Source: Pseudomonas uvaldensis
GTDB taxonomy: Bacteria; Pseudomonadota; Gammaproteobacteria; Pseudomonadales; Pseudomonadaceae
NCBI RefSeq assembly: GCF_021271205.1
Contig: NZ_JAIWKS010000005.1
Coordinates: forward strand, 372,001 to 436,000
DNA length: 64,000 bases
Direction of reading: 5' to 3'
Numbering within the stretch: the first letter of the stretch is position 1; the number at the start of each line of letters is the position of its first letter. This document shows, in pieces, positions 1 through 7,658 of the stretch. Below the pieces are notes generated by a model. It searched no databases and was not told where the DNA came from. It was given only the letters and a program-made list of their open reading frames with translations. A program made the translations under genes and the position numbers.

Positions 1-1
1 C

Positions 2-343
2 CGGGCGCGGCGGATCGAGGCGCGACAGGCCCCGCAGACACCGGTGAACAAGCCGTTCTACGACGTGCAGGCGATTATCGGTAAAGCCGCCCACGGCCAG
101 GTCCACGTCACCCTGTATTGCAATCAGCAGGAGTTTTCGGAACTGGAACATGGCGACCAACTGTTCCGCGTGGTCGCCAGGGAAATCGTCGAGCAGCGTC
201 GCGAGGCCGAACGCTATCGCTGCTATATCACCGACCTGGACCTTTCGGGCCTGGTGGGTGACGGGGCCTGCTCAAGCAATTTGTACCTGCGCTACAAGGC
301 TGACCTGGAACGCGCCCTGAACGAGGCGCTGGCCCTGGTCTGA
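2..343 (+). CDS. cyaA: Class I adenylate cyclase, C-terminal fragment
   Basis: The open frame runs in from the left window edge and ends at TGA 341-343, so only about the last 113 residues are present. A GTG at 44 is internal to the gene, not its start. The fragment (VQAIIGKAAHGQVHVTLYCN, then LYLRYKADLERALNEALALV) resembles the C-terminal regulatory end of proteobacterial class I adenylate cyclases, which make cAMP from ATP in the cytoplasm for the CRP/Vfr regulator. The catalytic N-terminal domain lies outside the window. The gene converges on rnk with 5 bp between stop codons. The position next to rnk is the same as I recall for cyaA in P. aeruginosa, and supports the call. Confidence 0.82.
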   Translation, partial: RARRIEARQAPQTPVNKPFYDVQAIIGKAAHGQVHVTLYCNQQEFSELEHGDQLFRVVAREIVEQRREAERYRCYITDLDLSGLVGDGACSSNLYLRYKADLERALNEALALV

Positions 344-348
344 AATAG

Positions 349-759
349 TCAGAGGTGGAAGTCGCCGCCCGCTTCAGGCTGGTATTCCACAGCCAGCAAT
401 GTCAACTTGAGGGTCTTGCCGCCCGGGGCCGGCCAGTCGATGTGCTGGCCAACCTTCAGGCCCAGCAGCGCACTGCCTACCGGCGCCAGGATCGATATTT
501 TGCCTTCGTCGGCATTGGCATCCTGTGGATACACCAGGGTCAGGTGATAGTCCTTGCCACTGCTTTCCTCGCGACAATGCACACGCGAATTCATCGTCAC
601 GACGTCGGCGGGCACGTCTTCATGGCTCACCAGGGTGTCGGCGCGGTCCAGTTCGGTCTGCAACGCGATCACGCCCGGAAGCGTTTCATCCAGGCTGTCG
701 ATCAGACGCTCCAGACGCTGTACGTCCAGGCGAGTAAGGGTGATGGAAGGTGCGGTCAT
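349..759 (-). CDS. rnk: Nucleoside diphosphate kinase regulator Rnk (GreA/GreB C-terminal-like fold)
   Basis: The product is 136 residues beginning MTAPSITLTRLD. The start at 759 is chosen because AAGGAGT lies about 12 nt upstream; a longer reading frame runs back through a terminator hairpin and a REP and is not credible. The N-terminal half is a short helical segment. The C-terminal half (VTMNSRVHCRE, LVYPQDANADEGKISILAPVGSALLGLKVGQ) matches the FKBP-like domain shared with GreA/GreB that can bind RNA polymerase. Rnk was described as a regulator of nucleoside diphosphate kinase and of alginate production in Pseudomonas; the mechanism is less certain. The gene sits directly behind a terminator-bearing leader, which suggests attenuation control. 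Confidence 0.92.
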   Translation of the reverse strand: MTAPSITLTRLDVQRLERLIDSLDETLPGVIALQTELDRADTLVSHEDVPADVVTMNSRVHCREESSGKDYHLTLVYPQDANADEGKISILAPVGSALLGLKVGQHIDWPAPGGKTLKLTLLAVEYQPEAGGDFHL

Positions 760-788
760 GATCCAGGCAGACTCCTTTCTTCTGCACG

Positions 789-848
789 AAAAAAGCAAAA
801 CCCCGCCACAGGAAGACGGGGTTTTCACGGGCCTCGATGCGTTGAGGC
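789..848 (-). promoter_or_regulatory. rnk leader: hairpin plus intrinsic terminator just before the rnk ribosome binding site
   Basis: Read on the minus strand, a first stem (GCCTC/GAGGC, 831-848) is followed by a second stem. The arms of the second are AAAACCCCG (797-805) and CGGGGTTTT (817-825). It is followed by a second T-run at 789-794. Only about 15 nt separate this terminator from the rnk Shine-Dalgarno, too little for a promoter, so rnk must be read through it. Known: an Rfam-type rnk leader attenuator has been described in Pseudomonas, and this fits it. Alternatively it also terminates the cyaY-DUF1289 transcript. Confidence 0.75.
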
Positions 849-922
849 GTAGCCGGACACTAACACAGCTCAATAAATAAACAAGCCGGAGCCCCAAGAG
901 AACACCCCTACACCGTGTTCGC

Positions 923-1012
923 TGTGGGAGCGGGCTTGCTCGCGAAGACGGCGGTACAGCCAAGAACTTACTCAACTGACCCGCCGCATTCGCGAGCAAG
1001 CCCGCTCCCACA
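923..1012. repeat. Inverted REP pair (REPIN)
   Basis: A REP unit TGTGGGAGCGGGCTTGCTCG begins at 923 and its inverted copy ends at 1012 (ATTCGCGAGCAAGC...). The inner sequences are only partly complementary. The element lies in the spacer downstream of the DUF1289 gene and upstream of the rnk leader. Confidence 0.9.
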
Positions 1013-1030
1013 ATGATTCAGGGGCAACAT

Positions 1031-1249
1031 CTAGGTGCGATGCTTGCGCCTGAGCGCCTCGGCACAGATCGCCCGCCGCCGCGCATCATCGGCCGAGCGC
1101 CATTCGCGGATGTCGTCCACGTGGCGGAAGCAGCCCAGGCAGATTTTCTGCTCATTCAGCTTGCACACACTGGTGCACGGCGACGGCACGGCCGGGCTGA
1201 CATTGCTGTAGAGCGGCTTGGGCGGTCGCACCGCAGCGGTCTGGGCCAC
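1031..1249 (-). CDS. DUF1289 small cysteine-cluster protein
   Basis: The product is 72 residues, starting at a GTG 4 nt after the cyaY stop, so it is probably translated from the cyaY transcript. Four cysteines at about residues 25, 29, 37 and 40 form a CX3CX7CX2C cluster, followed by a charged helix (EWRSADDARRRAICAEALRRK). This is the DUF1289 pattern, a putative Fe-S or metal-binding domain of unknown function. The tandem arrangement with cyaY, an iron-sulfur assembly factor, makes a link to Fe-S metabolism attractive, but that is inference. The exact start is uncertain because the GTG has no strong Shine-Dalgarno. Confidence 0.78.
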   Translation of the reverse strand: MAQTAAVRPPKPLYSNVSPAVPSPCTSVCKLNEQKICLGCFRHVDDIREWRSADDARRRAICAEALRRKHRT

Positions 1250-1253
1250 GCCG

Positions 1254-1586
1254 TCACAGACCTTCGAAATCGAATTTCACTCCGGCCTGTGCCGCCACGA
1301 TGCGCTCGAGCATTTCGCCCAGTTGCTCTTCGCTCTTGTCGCACAGCCAACGCTCGCTTTCCTCGTCGTAGTCGAAGTGGAAACCGCCGGACACTGCCGC
1401 CAGCCACAACTGCCGCAACGGCTCCTGGCGACTGAAAATCAGCTGGCTGCCATTTTCGAACTTGACGGTCAGCACACCGGCGGCGCTTTCCAGGTCGATG
1501 TCCAGTTCGCTCTCATCGAAGATGTCCTCCAACATTTGCTGGGTGGTATCGACCAGATCGTGGAAACGGGCTTCAGTCAAACTCAT
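1254..1586 (-). CDS. cyaY: Iron-sulfur cluster assembly protein CyaY (frataxin)
   Basis: A 110-residue bacterial frataxin. The N-terminal helix is rich in acidic residues (EDIFDESELDIDLES) that in the family bind iron. The beta-sheet core follows (GVLTVKFENGSQLIFSRQEP, QLWLAAVSGGFHFDY) and then the C-terminal helix. Length and domain extent match family members. CyaY modulates cysteine desulfurase and the IscU scaffold during Fe-S assembly in the cytoplasm. It is transcribed away from lptM and overlaps nothing upstream, so its promoter lies in the 213-bp divergent spacer. The DUF1289 gene follows 4 nt downstream. Confidence 0.95.
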   Translation of the reverse strand: MSLTEARFHDLVDTTQQMLEDIFDESELDIDLESAAGVLTVKFENGSQLIFSRQEPLRQLWLAAVSGGFHFDYDEESERWLCDKSEEQLGEMLERIVAAQAGVKFDFEGL

Positions 1587-1759
1587 TGCGACAACCTCGA
1601 AAATGTCTGCTCATGCTCAAGCGCCGCAAGATACGGGCGCTTTCTGGCGATTGCAAAGGATATACCGATCGACGCCAACCGCGCCCGCCTGAGTCGATAA
1701 CGTCCCCCAGGCCCGCCGGACGGGAGTCCCGTTGCATAGGCAAGCTGCCGGGTGGCCGG

Positions 1760-1765
1760 TATACT
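1760..1765 (+). promoter_or_regulatory. Candidate -10 element for the lptM-lysA-dapF operon
   Basis: TATACT (5 of 6 to TATAAT) lies 35 nt upstream of the lptM start within the cyaY/lptM divergent spacer. No good -35 hexamer sits at 17 bp; a TTGCAT at 1732-1737 is 22 bp away, so the assignment is tentative. Confidence 0.4.
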
Positions 1766-1799
1766 CCGGCGCAATTAACGCATTTTCAAGGATTTCGCC

Positions 1800-1973
1800 A
1801 TGAAGCGCCTGATCTCTTCCCTTGCTGCGCTCGTCGCGGTTGCCTGCCTTGTGACAGCCTGCGGCCAGAAAGGTCCCCTGTATCTGCCTGATGAGAGCAA
1901 GTCCCCTGAAGAGCAGGCCAAGTCGTCGCAGTCCAAGTCCCACTCGCACGACACCCATTCCACCACCTACTAA
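1800..1973 (+). CDS. lptM: LptM-type outer-membrane lipoprotein (LppL)
   Basis: A 57-residue protein. Residues 1-20 form a lipoprotein signal peptide ending LVTA-C21. The mature part opens CGQKGPLYLPDES, the signature of the YifL/LptM family. The tail is rich in Ser, His and Lys. In E. coli LptM assists oxidative maturation of the LptD-LptE lipopolysaccharide translocon at the outer membrane; in Pseudomonas the gene is usually called lppL. It has AAGGATT upstream of ATG and is followed 9 nt later by lysA, the same pairing seen in other gammaproteobacteria. The function in this species is inferred from the motif. Confidence 0.88.
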   Translation: MKRLISSLAALVAVACLVTACGQKGPLYLPDESKSPEEQAKSSQSKSHSHDTHSTTY

Positions 1974-1982
1974 GGGAACGCC

Positions 1983-3230
1983 ATGGACGCTTTTAACTAC
2001 CGTGGCGGGGAGCTGTTCGCGGAGGGGGTCGCCCTGTCTGCGATCGCCGAACGTTTCGGCACGCCGACCTATGTCTATTCCCGTGCCCATATCGAGGCCC
2101 AGTACCGGACCTTCGCCGACGCGCTCAGCGGCATGCCACACCTGGTGTGCTTTGCCGTGAAAGCCAACTCCAACCTGGGCGTGCTCAACGTCCTGGCACG
2201 CCTGGGCGCCGGTTTCGACATCGTCTCCGGTGGTGAGCTCGAACGCGTCCTGGCCGCCGGCGGCAGCGCCGACAAGATCGTGTTTTCCGGCGTCGGCAAG
2301 ACCCGTGAAGACATGCGTCGCGCCCTGGAAGTCGGTGTGCACTGCTTCAACATCGAATCCACCGATGAGCTGGAACGCCTGCAAGTGGTCGCCGCCGAAT
2401 TGGGCGTTCGCGCGCCGATCTCCCTGCGGGTGAACCCGGATGTGGATGCCGGCACCCACCCGTACATTTCCACCGGGCTCAAGGAAAACAAGTTCGGTAT
2501 CGCCATCGCCGACGCCGAAGACGTGTACGTGCGCGCCGCGCAACTGCCGAACCTGGAAGTGCTGGGCGTCGATTGCCACATCGGCTCGCAGCTGACCACC
2601 CTGGAACCCTTCATCGATGCCCTCGACCGCCTGCTGGCCCTGGTCGACCGCCTCGGTGATTGCGGCATCTACCTGCGCCACATCGACCTGGGCGGCGGCG
2701 TCGGCGTGCGCTATCGCGACGAAGAACCGCCCCTGGTGGCCGACTACATCAAGACAGTGCGCGAACGCCTCGAAGGTCGCGACCTGGCGCTGATGTTCGA
2801 GCCGGGCCGCTACATCGTCGCCAACGCCGGTGTGCTGCTGACCCGGGTCGAATACCTCAAGCACACCGAGCACAAGGATTTCGCCATCGTCGACGCGGCC
2901 ATGAACGACCTGATCCGCCCGGCGCTGTACCAGGCGTGGATGGACGTGACGGCGGTACGTCCTCGCGATACCGCCACGCGCAGCTACGATATCGTCGGAC
3001 CGATCTGCGAAACCGGCGACTTCCTGGCCAAGAGCCGGGAGCTGGCGCTGAAAGAAGGGGATCTGCTGGCCGTGCATTCGGCCGGTGCCTATGGGTTTGT
3101 CATGAGCTCCAACTACAACACTCGCGGCCGCTGCGCCGAAGTGCTGGTAGACGGTGACCAGGCATTCGAAGTACGTCGCCGCGAGACGGTAGCCGAGTTG
3201 TTTGCCGGCGAAAGCCTGCTGCCGGAGTAA
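1983..3230 (+). CDS. lysA: Diaminopimelate decarboxylase
   Basis: A 415-residue fold-type III PLP enzyme converting meso-diaminopimelate to L-lysine in the cytoplasm. The PLP lysine is K60 in [14 protein letters not shown] at 199-203, the glycine loop GGG at 237-239 and EPGR at 273-276 bind the cofactor phosphate. The catalytic cysteine is C342 in GPICETGD. The length is typical. It follows lptM by 9 nt and precedes dapF by 4 nt, giving an operon in which DapF makes the meso substrate for LysA. Confidence 0.97.
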   Translation: MDAFNYRGGELFAEGVALSAIAERFGTPTYVYSRAHIEAQYRTFADALSGMPHLVCFAVKANSNLGVLNVLARLGAGFDIVSGGELERVLAAGGSADKIVFSGVGKTREDMRRALEVGVHCFNIESTDELERLQVVAAELGVRAPISLRVNPDVDAGTHPYISTGLKENKFGIAIADAEDVYVRAAQLPNLEVLGVDCHIGSQLTTLEPFIDALDRLLALVDRLGDCGIYLRHIDLGGGVGVRYRDEEPPLVADYIKTVRERLEGRDLALMFEPGRYIVANAGVLLTRVEYLKHTEHKDFAIVDAAMNDLIRPALYQAWMDVTAVRPRDTATRSYDIVGPICETGDFLAKSRELALKEGDLLAVHSAGAYGFVMSSNYNTRGRCAEVLVDGDQAFEVRRRETVAELFAGESLLPE

Positions 3231-3234
3231 AACC

Positions 3235-4065
3235 ATGCTGCTGCGTTTTACCAAGATGCACGGCCTGGGCAACGACTTCATGGTCCTCGACCTGGTCAGC
3301 CAGCACGCGCACATCCTGCCCAAGCATGCTAAGCAATGGGGCGACCGGCACACTGGTATCGGTTTCGACCAATTGCTGATCGTCGAGGCACCCACCAATC
3401 CGGATGTGGATTTCCGTTATCGGATCTTCAATGCCGACGGTTCGGAAGTGGAACAGTGCGGCAACGGTGCGCGCTGCTTCGCCCGTTTCGTGCTGGACAA
3501 GCGCCTGACCGCCAAACGGCGGATTCGCGTCGAGACCAAAAGCGGCATCATCGAGCTGGACGTGCGCAACGACGGCCAGATCGGCGTCAACATGGGCGCC
3601 CCGCGCCTGAAACCGGCGGACATTCCGTTCGAAGCACCCGCCCAGGCCTTGAGCTATCCGCTGGAGGTCGATGGCGTCACGGTGGAACTGGCGGCGGTGT
3701 CCATGGGTAACCCTCATGCGGTGCTGCGGGTCAGCGACATCAACAGCGCCCCGGTGCATGAGTTGGGACCGAAGATCGAGAACCACCCGCGCTTCCCTGC
3801 GCGAGTGAACGTCGGGTTCCTGCAAGTCATCGACCGCCACCGCGCGCAATTGCGTGTCTGGGAACGCGGTGCGGGGGAAACCCAGGCCTGCGGCACCGGC
3901 GCCTGTGCCGCTGCCGTCGCGGCGATCAGCCAGGGATGGATGGATTCACCCCTGTTGATCGACCTGCCCGGCGGGCGCTTGTCCATCGAATGGGCAGGTC
4001 CCGGCCAACCGGTGATGATGACCGGGCCGGCAGTACGCGTATACGAAGGACAAGTTCGTCTTTGA
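3235..4065 (+). CDS. dapF: Diaminopimelate epimerase
   Basis: A 276-residue PLP-independent epimerase interconverting LL- and meso-diaminopimelate for lysine and peptidoglycan synthesis. The two catalytic cysteines are visible: C75 in QCGNGARCF and C219 in ACGTGACAA. The start at 3235 ([15 protein letters not shown]) fits the family N-terminus; an upstream in-frame ATG lies inside lysA and is rejected. It follows lysA by 4 nt and leads into a DUF484 gene 13 nt downstream. Confidence 0.97.
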   Translation: MLLRFTKMHGLGNDFMVLDLVSQHAHILPKHAKQWGDRHTGIGFDQLLIVEAPTNPDVDFRYRIFNADGSEVEQCGNGARCFARFVLDKRLTAKRRIRVETKSGIIELDVRNDGQIGVNMGAPRLKPADIPFEAPAQALSYPLEVDGVTVELAAVSMGNPHAVLRVSDINSAPVHELGPKIENHPRFPARVNVGFLQVIDRHRAQLRVWERGAGETQACGTGACAAAVAAISQGWMDSPLLIDLPGGRLSIEWAGPGQPVMMTGPAVRVYEGQVRL

Positions 4066-4078
4066 GTGAGTCAAACCC

Positions 4079-4804
4079 ATGACCGACAAGCCACAGGTTC
4101 CAGTTCCGCAGCCCGACGAAACCCCGAGCCCGCTTCCGGACGCCGCGGCGGTGGCCGCTTACCTGGAGGCTCATCCGGACTTTTTCGTCGAGCGCGAAGA
4201 GTTGCTTTCAGTGATGCGCATCCCCCACCGGCGCGGCGATACTGTATCGCTGGTGGAGCATCAGATGAAGATCCTGCGCGAGCGCAACATTGAAATGCGC
4301 CATCGTCTCTCGCACCTGATGGATGTGGCCCGGGACAACGACCGACTGTTCGAAAAGACCCGTCGCCTGATACTGGCCCTGATGGACGCCAGTACCCTGG
4401 AAGATGTGGTGATGAGCGTCGAAGACAGCCTGCGACAGGATTTCCAGGTGCCTTTTGTCAGCCTGATCCTGTTTGGCGACAACGCTATGCCGGTCGGCCG
4501 CTGGGTGACCCATGCCGATGCGCAGACCGCCATCGGCGGCCTGCTCACGGAAAACAAGAGCGTCAGCGGCAGCCTGCGCGAGCATGAGCTGGACTTCCTC
4601 TTTGGCGAAGAACAACGCAAGCAGATTGGCTCCACCGCCGTCGTCGCCATCGCCCATCAGGGCGTGCACGGCGTGCTGGCCATCGCCAGTCGCGATCCCC
4701 AGCACTACAAGAGCTCGGTGGGCACGCTGTTCTTGAGCTACATCGCCGAAGTCACCGGCCGGGTACTGCCACGGGTTGCCGGTTCGCTGCGCTCGGTACG
4801 CTGA
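4079..4804 (+). CDS. DUF484 family protein (GAF-like)
   Basis: The product is 241 residues. The N-terminus is proline-rich and acidic. A helical segment follows ([20 protein letters not shown], then [21 protein letters not shown], probably a coiled coil at about 55-90), and then a GAF-like alpha/beta domain (about 95-235). This is the DUF484 family, consistently placed between dapF and xerC in gammaproteobacteria. Its function is unknown; the conserved linkage suggests some role near XerC, which is inference only. The stop overlaps the xerC start (ATGA), implying translational coupling. Confidence 0.9.
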   Translation: MTDKPQVPVPQPDETPSPLPDAAAVAAYLEAHPDFFVEREELLSVMRIPHRRGDTVSLVEHQMKILRERNIEMRHRLSHLMDVARDNDRLFEKTRRLILALMDASTLEDVVMSVEDSLRQDFQVPFVSLILFGDNAMPVGRWVTHADAQTAIGGLLTENKSVSGSLREHELDFLFGEEQRKQIGSTAVVAIAHQGVHGVLAIASRDPQHYKSSVGTLFLSYIAEVTGRVLPRVAGSLRSVR

Positions 4805-5706
4805 TGATGGAGCGGCAGTTGGAGGCCTACTGCGAACACCTGCGCAGTGAGCGCCAAGTGTCGCCCCACACGTTGTCGGCCTATCGTCGCGACTTGGAAA
4901 AAGTGCTGGGCTGGTGCCAGAAGCAGAACGTCGGCAGTTGGCAGGCCTTGGACATCCAGCGCCTGCGCAGCCTGATCGCACGACTGCACCAGCAGGGACA
5001 ATCTTCCCGCAGCCTGGCACGACTGTTGTCGGCAGTACGTGGCTTATACCACTACCTCAACCGCGAAGGCCTCTGCGACCACGATCCGGCCACTGGACTG
5101 GCACCGCCCAAGGGCGAGCGCCGGTTGCCGAAGACCCTCGACACCGACCGCGCCCTGCAACTGCTCGAAGGCGCGGTCGAGGATGACTTCCTGGCGCGAC
5201 GGGACCAGGCGATTCTCGAACTGTTCTATTCCTCCGGCTTGCGACTTTCAGAGCTGACGGGCCTGAACCTGGAGCAACTGGACCTGGCCGATGGCATGGT
5301 CCAGGTGCTCGGCAAGGGCAGCAAGACACGCCTGCTGCCCATCGGCCGCAAGGCCCGGGAAGCCCTGGCGTTGTGGCTGCCGCTGCGGGCACTGGCCAAC
5401 CCTGCCGACGACGCCGTCTTCGTCAGCCAACAGGGTCGGCGCCTCGGACCACGGGCCATCCAGATACGGGTCAAGGCCGCCGGCGAACGCGAACTGGGAC
5501 AGAACCTGCATCCGCACATGCTCAGGCACTCCTTCGCCAGCCACGTGCTGGAATCTTCCCAGGACCTGCGTGCGGTCCAGGAGCTGCTCGGCCACTCGGA
5601 CATCAAGACCACCCAGATCTACACTCATCTGGATTTCCAACACCTGGCGACGGTCTATGACAGTGCCCACCCCAGGGCCAAACGCATCAAGGGCGACGAA
5701 TCATGA
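4804..5706 (+). CDS. xerC: Site-specific tyrosine recombinase XerC
   Basis: A 300-residue integrase-family recombinase that with XerD resolves chromosome dimers at dif during division. The SAM-like core-binding domain covers about 1-85 and the catalytic domain about 110-295. Catalytic residues are all present: R147 (SGLRLSE), K171 (GKGSKTR), H238 and R241 (HPHMLRH), H264 (LLGHSD) and nucleophile Y273 (QIYTHLD). Start 4804 overlaps the DUF484 stop; an adjacent ATG at 4807 is equally possible. The gene ends in an ATGA overlap with the HAD hydrolase. Confidence 0.96.
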   Translation: MMERQLEAYCEHLRSERQVSPHTLSAYRRDLEKVLGWCQKQNVGSWQALDIQRLRSLIARLHQQGQSSRSLARLLSAVRGLYHYLNREGLCDHDPATGLAPPKGERRLPKTLDTDRALQLLEGAVEDDFLARRDQAILELFYSSGLRLSELTGLNLEQLDLADGMVQVLGKGSKTRLLPIGRKAREALALWLPLRALANPADDAVFVSQQGRRLGPRAIQIRVKAAGERELGQNLHPHMLRHSFASHVLESSQDLRAVQELLGHSDIKTTQIYTHLDFQHLATVYDSAHPRAKRIKGDES

Positions 5707-6407
5707 CCATCGAGCTCATCACTTTCGACCTGGACGACACGCTGTGGGACACCGCCCCGGTGATCGCCAGCGCCGAAGCCGTCTTACGCCAATGGTTGAC
5801 CGACAACGCACCGGATCTGGGTGGCGTGCCGGTGGAGCACCTGTGGGCGATCCGCGAACAAGTGCTGCGCGAGGAGCCGGACCTGAAGCACCGCATCAGT
5901 GCGCTGCGCCGGCGAGTGCTGTTCCGTGCGCTGCAAGAGGCAGGCTATGACCAGTGGCAGGCCTCTGGTCTGGCGGACCAGGCATTCGAGGCGTTCCTGC
6001 ATGCGCGCCATCAATTGGAGGTCTTTCCGGAGGTGCAGCCCACCCTGGAAATCCTGGCCAATCACTTCTCCCTCGGCGTGGTCACCAATGGCAACGCCGA
6101 CGTACGTCGCCTGGGGCTGGCGGACTATTTCAAGTTCGCCCTGTGTGCCGAAGACATCGGCGTCGCCAAGCCAGACGCCCGGTTGTTTCACGAAGCCCTG
6201 CAACGCGGCGGCGCCACCGCGAAAACCGCCGTGCACATTGGCGATCATCCGGGCGACGACATCGCCGGCGCTCAGCAGGCCGGCTTGCGGGCGGTGTGGT
6301 TCAACCCGGCGGGCAAGACCTGGGATGCCGAGCACAAACCGGATGCCGAGATTCGCAGCCTGACGGAACTGCCGGGGTTGCTGGCGGGGTGGCATAGCCA
6401 GTCCTGA
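5703..6407 (+). CDS. HAD-family hydrolase
   Basis: A 234-residue haloacid dehalogenase-like phosphatase. Motif I is FDLDDTLWD with nucleophile D9 and D11. Motif II is VVTNGN, motif III includes VAKPDARLF, and motif IV is GDHPGDDI. A helical cap occupies about residues 20-95. Family members hydrolyse small phosphates such as nucleotides or sugar phosphates; the substrate is not visible here. The start overlaps the xerC stop, so it is the last gene of the lptM-to-HAD run; a REPIN follows. Confidence 0.9.
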   Translation: MTIELITFDLDDTLWDTAPVIASAEAVLRQWLTDNAPDLGGVPVEHLWAIREQVLREEPDLKHRISALRRRVLFRALQEAGYDQWQASGLADQAFEAFLHARHQLEVFPEVQPTLEILANHFSLGVVTNGNADVRRLGLADYFKFALCAEDIGVAKPDARLFHEALQRGGATAKTAVHIGDHPGDDIAGAQQAGLRAVWFNPAGKTWDAEHKPDAEIRSLTELPGLLAGWHSQS

Positions 6408-6429
6408 GCCGGCAAACGCCACAGTTCTC

Positions 6430-6519
6430 TGTGGGAGCGGGCTTGCTCGCGAAAGCGCTGGGTCAGCCAGCTCATCTGCTGGATGTTGAAACGCCTTCGC
6501 GCGCAAGCCCGCTCCCACA
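6430..6519. repeat. Inverted REP pair (REPIN)
   Basis: TGTGGGAGCGGGCTTGCTCG from 6430 faces an inverted, slightly diverged copy (CGCGCAAGCCCGCTCCCACA) ending at 6519. It lies between the convergent HAD and sutA genes. Confidence 0.88.
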
Positions 6520-6543
6520 TGGACGGTGCACTGTCATGCGCCC

Positions 6544-6577
6544 ATGAAAAAGCCCGCAGCGACGGCGGGCTTTTTCA
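6544..6577. terminator. Bidirectional intrinsic terminator between the HAD gene and sutA
   Basis: The stem GCCCGC (6552-6557) / GCGGGC (6565-6570) is flanked by an A-run on the left and a T-run on the right, so it can end transcripts from both directions: HAD on plus, sutA on minus. Confidence 0.85.
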
Positions 6578-6597
6578 TGCAAGCAAAAAGCAGAAGC

Positions 6598-6918
6598 TCA
6601 GATAGGGCGGCTGCCGTACTTGTTGTCAGGCTTCTTGGGCGGATCGGCGACCACGTTGGCCTCCACTTCCTGCACCTTTCCGCCCCTGGCCAGGAACTCT
6701 TCCATGGCCTTGGCGAGCGCATCACGCTCCTTGTTCTTGGCCTCTACGCTCGGCAGCTCGTCGATCGACACTGCCGCTTTGGCCTTGCCCTTGGCAGGCA
6801 CCGGGACATCGGCAACATCCTCATCGGCAACATCTTCAGCCGCCGCTTCCAGACCGTCTTCGGCCTCGTCTTCGTCACCGACTTCGAGGTCGTCGTTTTC
6901 CAGATCATCGTCGCTCAT
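6598..6918 (-). CDS. sutA: RNA polymerase-binding regulator SutA
   Basis: A 106-residue protein. Residues 1-50 are almost entirely acidic and Ala-rich, presumably disordered. A helix follows (LPSVEAKNKERDALAKAMEE), then the conserved tail FLARGGKVQEVEANVVADPP ending KYGSRPI. This matches SutA of P. aeruginosa, which binds RNA polymerase and raises expression of ribosomal and other genes during slow growth. The acidic N-tail and conserved C-tail are both intact. It is a single gene with its own terminator at 6544-6577. Confidence 0.9.
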   Translation of the reverse strand: MSDDDLENDDLEVGDEDEAEDGLEAAAEDVADEDVADVPVPAKGKAKAAVSIDELPSVEAKNKERDALAKAMEEFLARGGKVQEVEANVVADPPKKPDNKYGSRPI

Positions 6919-7019
6919 GTTCTACCTCATGACTTGCGAAAAGCAGATTAGTTATAGCCCAGCTTCGCCAACTGTCGAAGGCTGCCAGAAAAAATTCAAC
7001 ATCCGCCGGCAATCAGCGG

Positions 7020-7445
7020 TCATGCCCCTTCACCGTACAAGGTGGCGAGGACTTTACGAGCACCGCCATGATCACGGTGCTCGCCCAGATAAACACCTTG
7101 CCAGGTACCCAGTGCCAGTCGCCCGTCCGTTACCGGCAGGCTGACCTGACAACCCAGCACGCTGGCCTTGAAGTGCGCCGGGAGGTCGTCCAGGCCTTCG
7201 TCGTTGTGCTCATAACCGGCGGTTCCTTGTGGGATCAGCCGATTGAAAAATCGTTCGAAGTCTCGACGAACCGCCGGATCGGCGTTCTCGTTGATGGTCA
7301 ACGAGGCCGAGGTATGCTGCAGCCACAGATGCAACAGACCGACGCGACACGCCCGGAGTTCAGGCAGACCGGCGAGCAACTCGTCCGTCACCAGATGAAA
7401 GCCCCTGGGCCTGGCCCGCAGGGTTATCAGCGTCTGTTGCCACAT
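7020..7445 (-). CDS. YjbQ/UPF0047 family protein
   Basis: A 141-residue protein starting [15 protein letters not shown] at an ATG. The family signatures are present: [16 protein letters not shown] with the conserved His in the first half, and [19 protein letters not shown] near the C-terminus. E. coli YjbQ has weak thiamin-phosphate-synthase activity; its physiological reaction is uncertain. The upstream extension to 7472 (MRAERAEIC) lacks support and is not used. The gene stands between sutA and a 213-bp spacer. Confidence 0.9.
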   Translation of the reverse strand: MWQQTLITLRARPRGFHLVTDELLAGLPELRACRVGLLHLWLQHTSASLTINENADPAVRRDFERFFNRLIPQGTAGYEHNDEGLDDLPAHFKASVLGCQVSLPVTDGRLALGTWQGVYLGEHRDHGGARKVLATLYGEGA

Positions 7446-7519
7446 ACAGATCTCCGCACGTTCGGCGCGCATTCTAGCGCGCTCTGGAAAAAAACAAAGA
7501 GCCTAATATTCCTCCTTCG

Positions 7520-7559
7520 ATGTAAGCCTTTGGCGGTAGAAAAACCGTGTCGCTTACAT
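7520..7559. other. Nested inverted repeat upstream of yjbQ (possible structured leader or small RNA)
   Basis: Outer arms ATGTAAGC (7520-7527) and GCTTACAT (7552-7559) enclose inner arms CGGT (7534-7537) and ACCG (7544-7547) with an AGAAAA loop. The element lies beyond the amtB terminator and before yjbQ on the minus strand. No gene overlaps it, and its role is unknown. Confidence 0.4.
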
Positions 7560-7613
7560 GACAAAAGACGTCGGAAAAAACCGGGCCTTCTTCTGAGCAA
7601 TGACAAACTGCGG

Positions 7614-7641
7614 ACAAAAAAATGCCCGGCGAACCGGGCAT
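7614..7641 (-). terminator. Intrinsic terminator of glnK-amtB
   Basis: Minus-strand stem ATGCCCGG / CCGGGCAT (7622-7641) with a CGAA/TTCG tetraloop is followed by a seven-T run. It lies 17 bp beyond the amtB stop. Confidence 0.9.
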
Positions 7642-7658
7642 AATTTTTTTGCGTGCGC

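Noticed and set aside
1617..3398. Minus-strand open frame (593 codons) opposite lysA and lptM
   Set aside because: Antisense to lysA with biased composition; it also covers the lptM promoter region.
7020..7472. Longer yjbQ start (MRAERAEIC...)
   Set aside because: The family N-terminus begins at MWQQTL and the extension has no supporting ribosome site.
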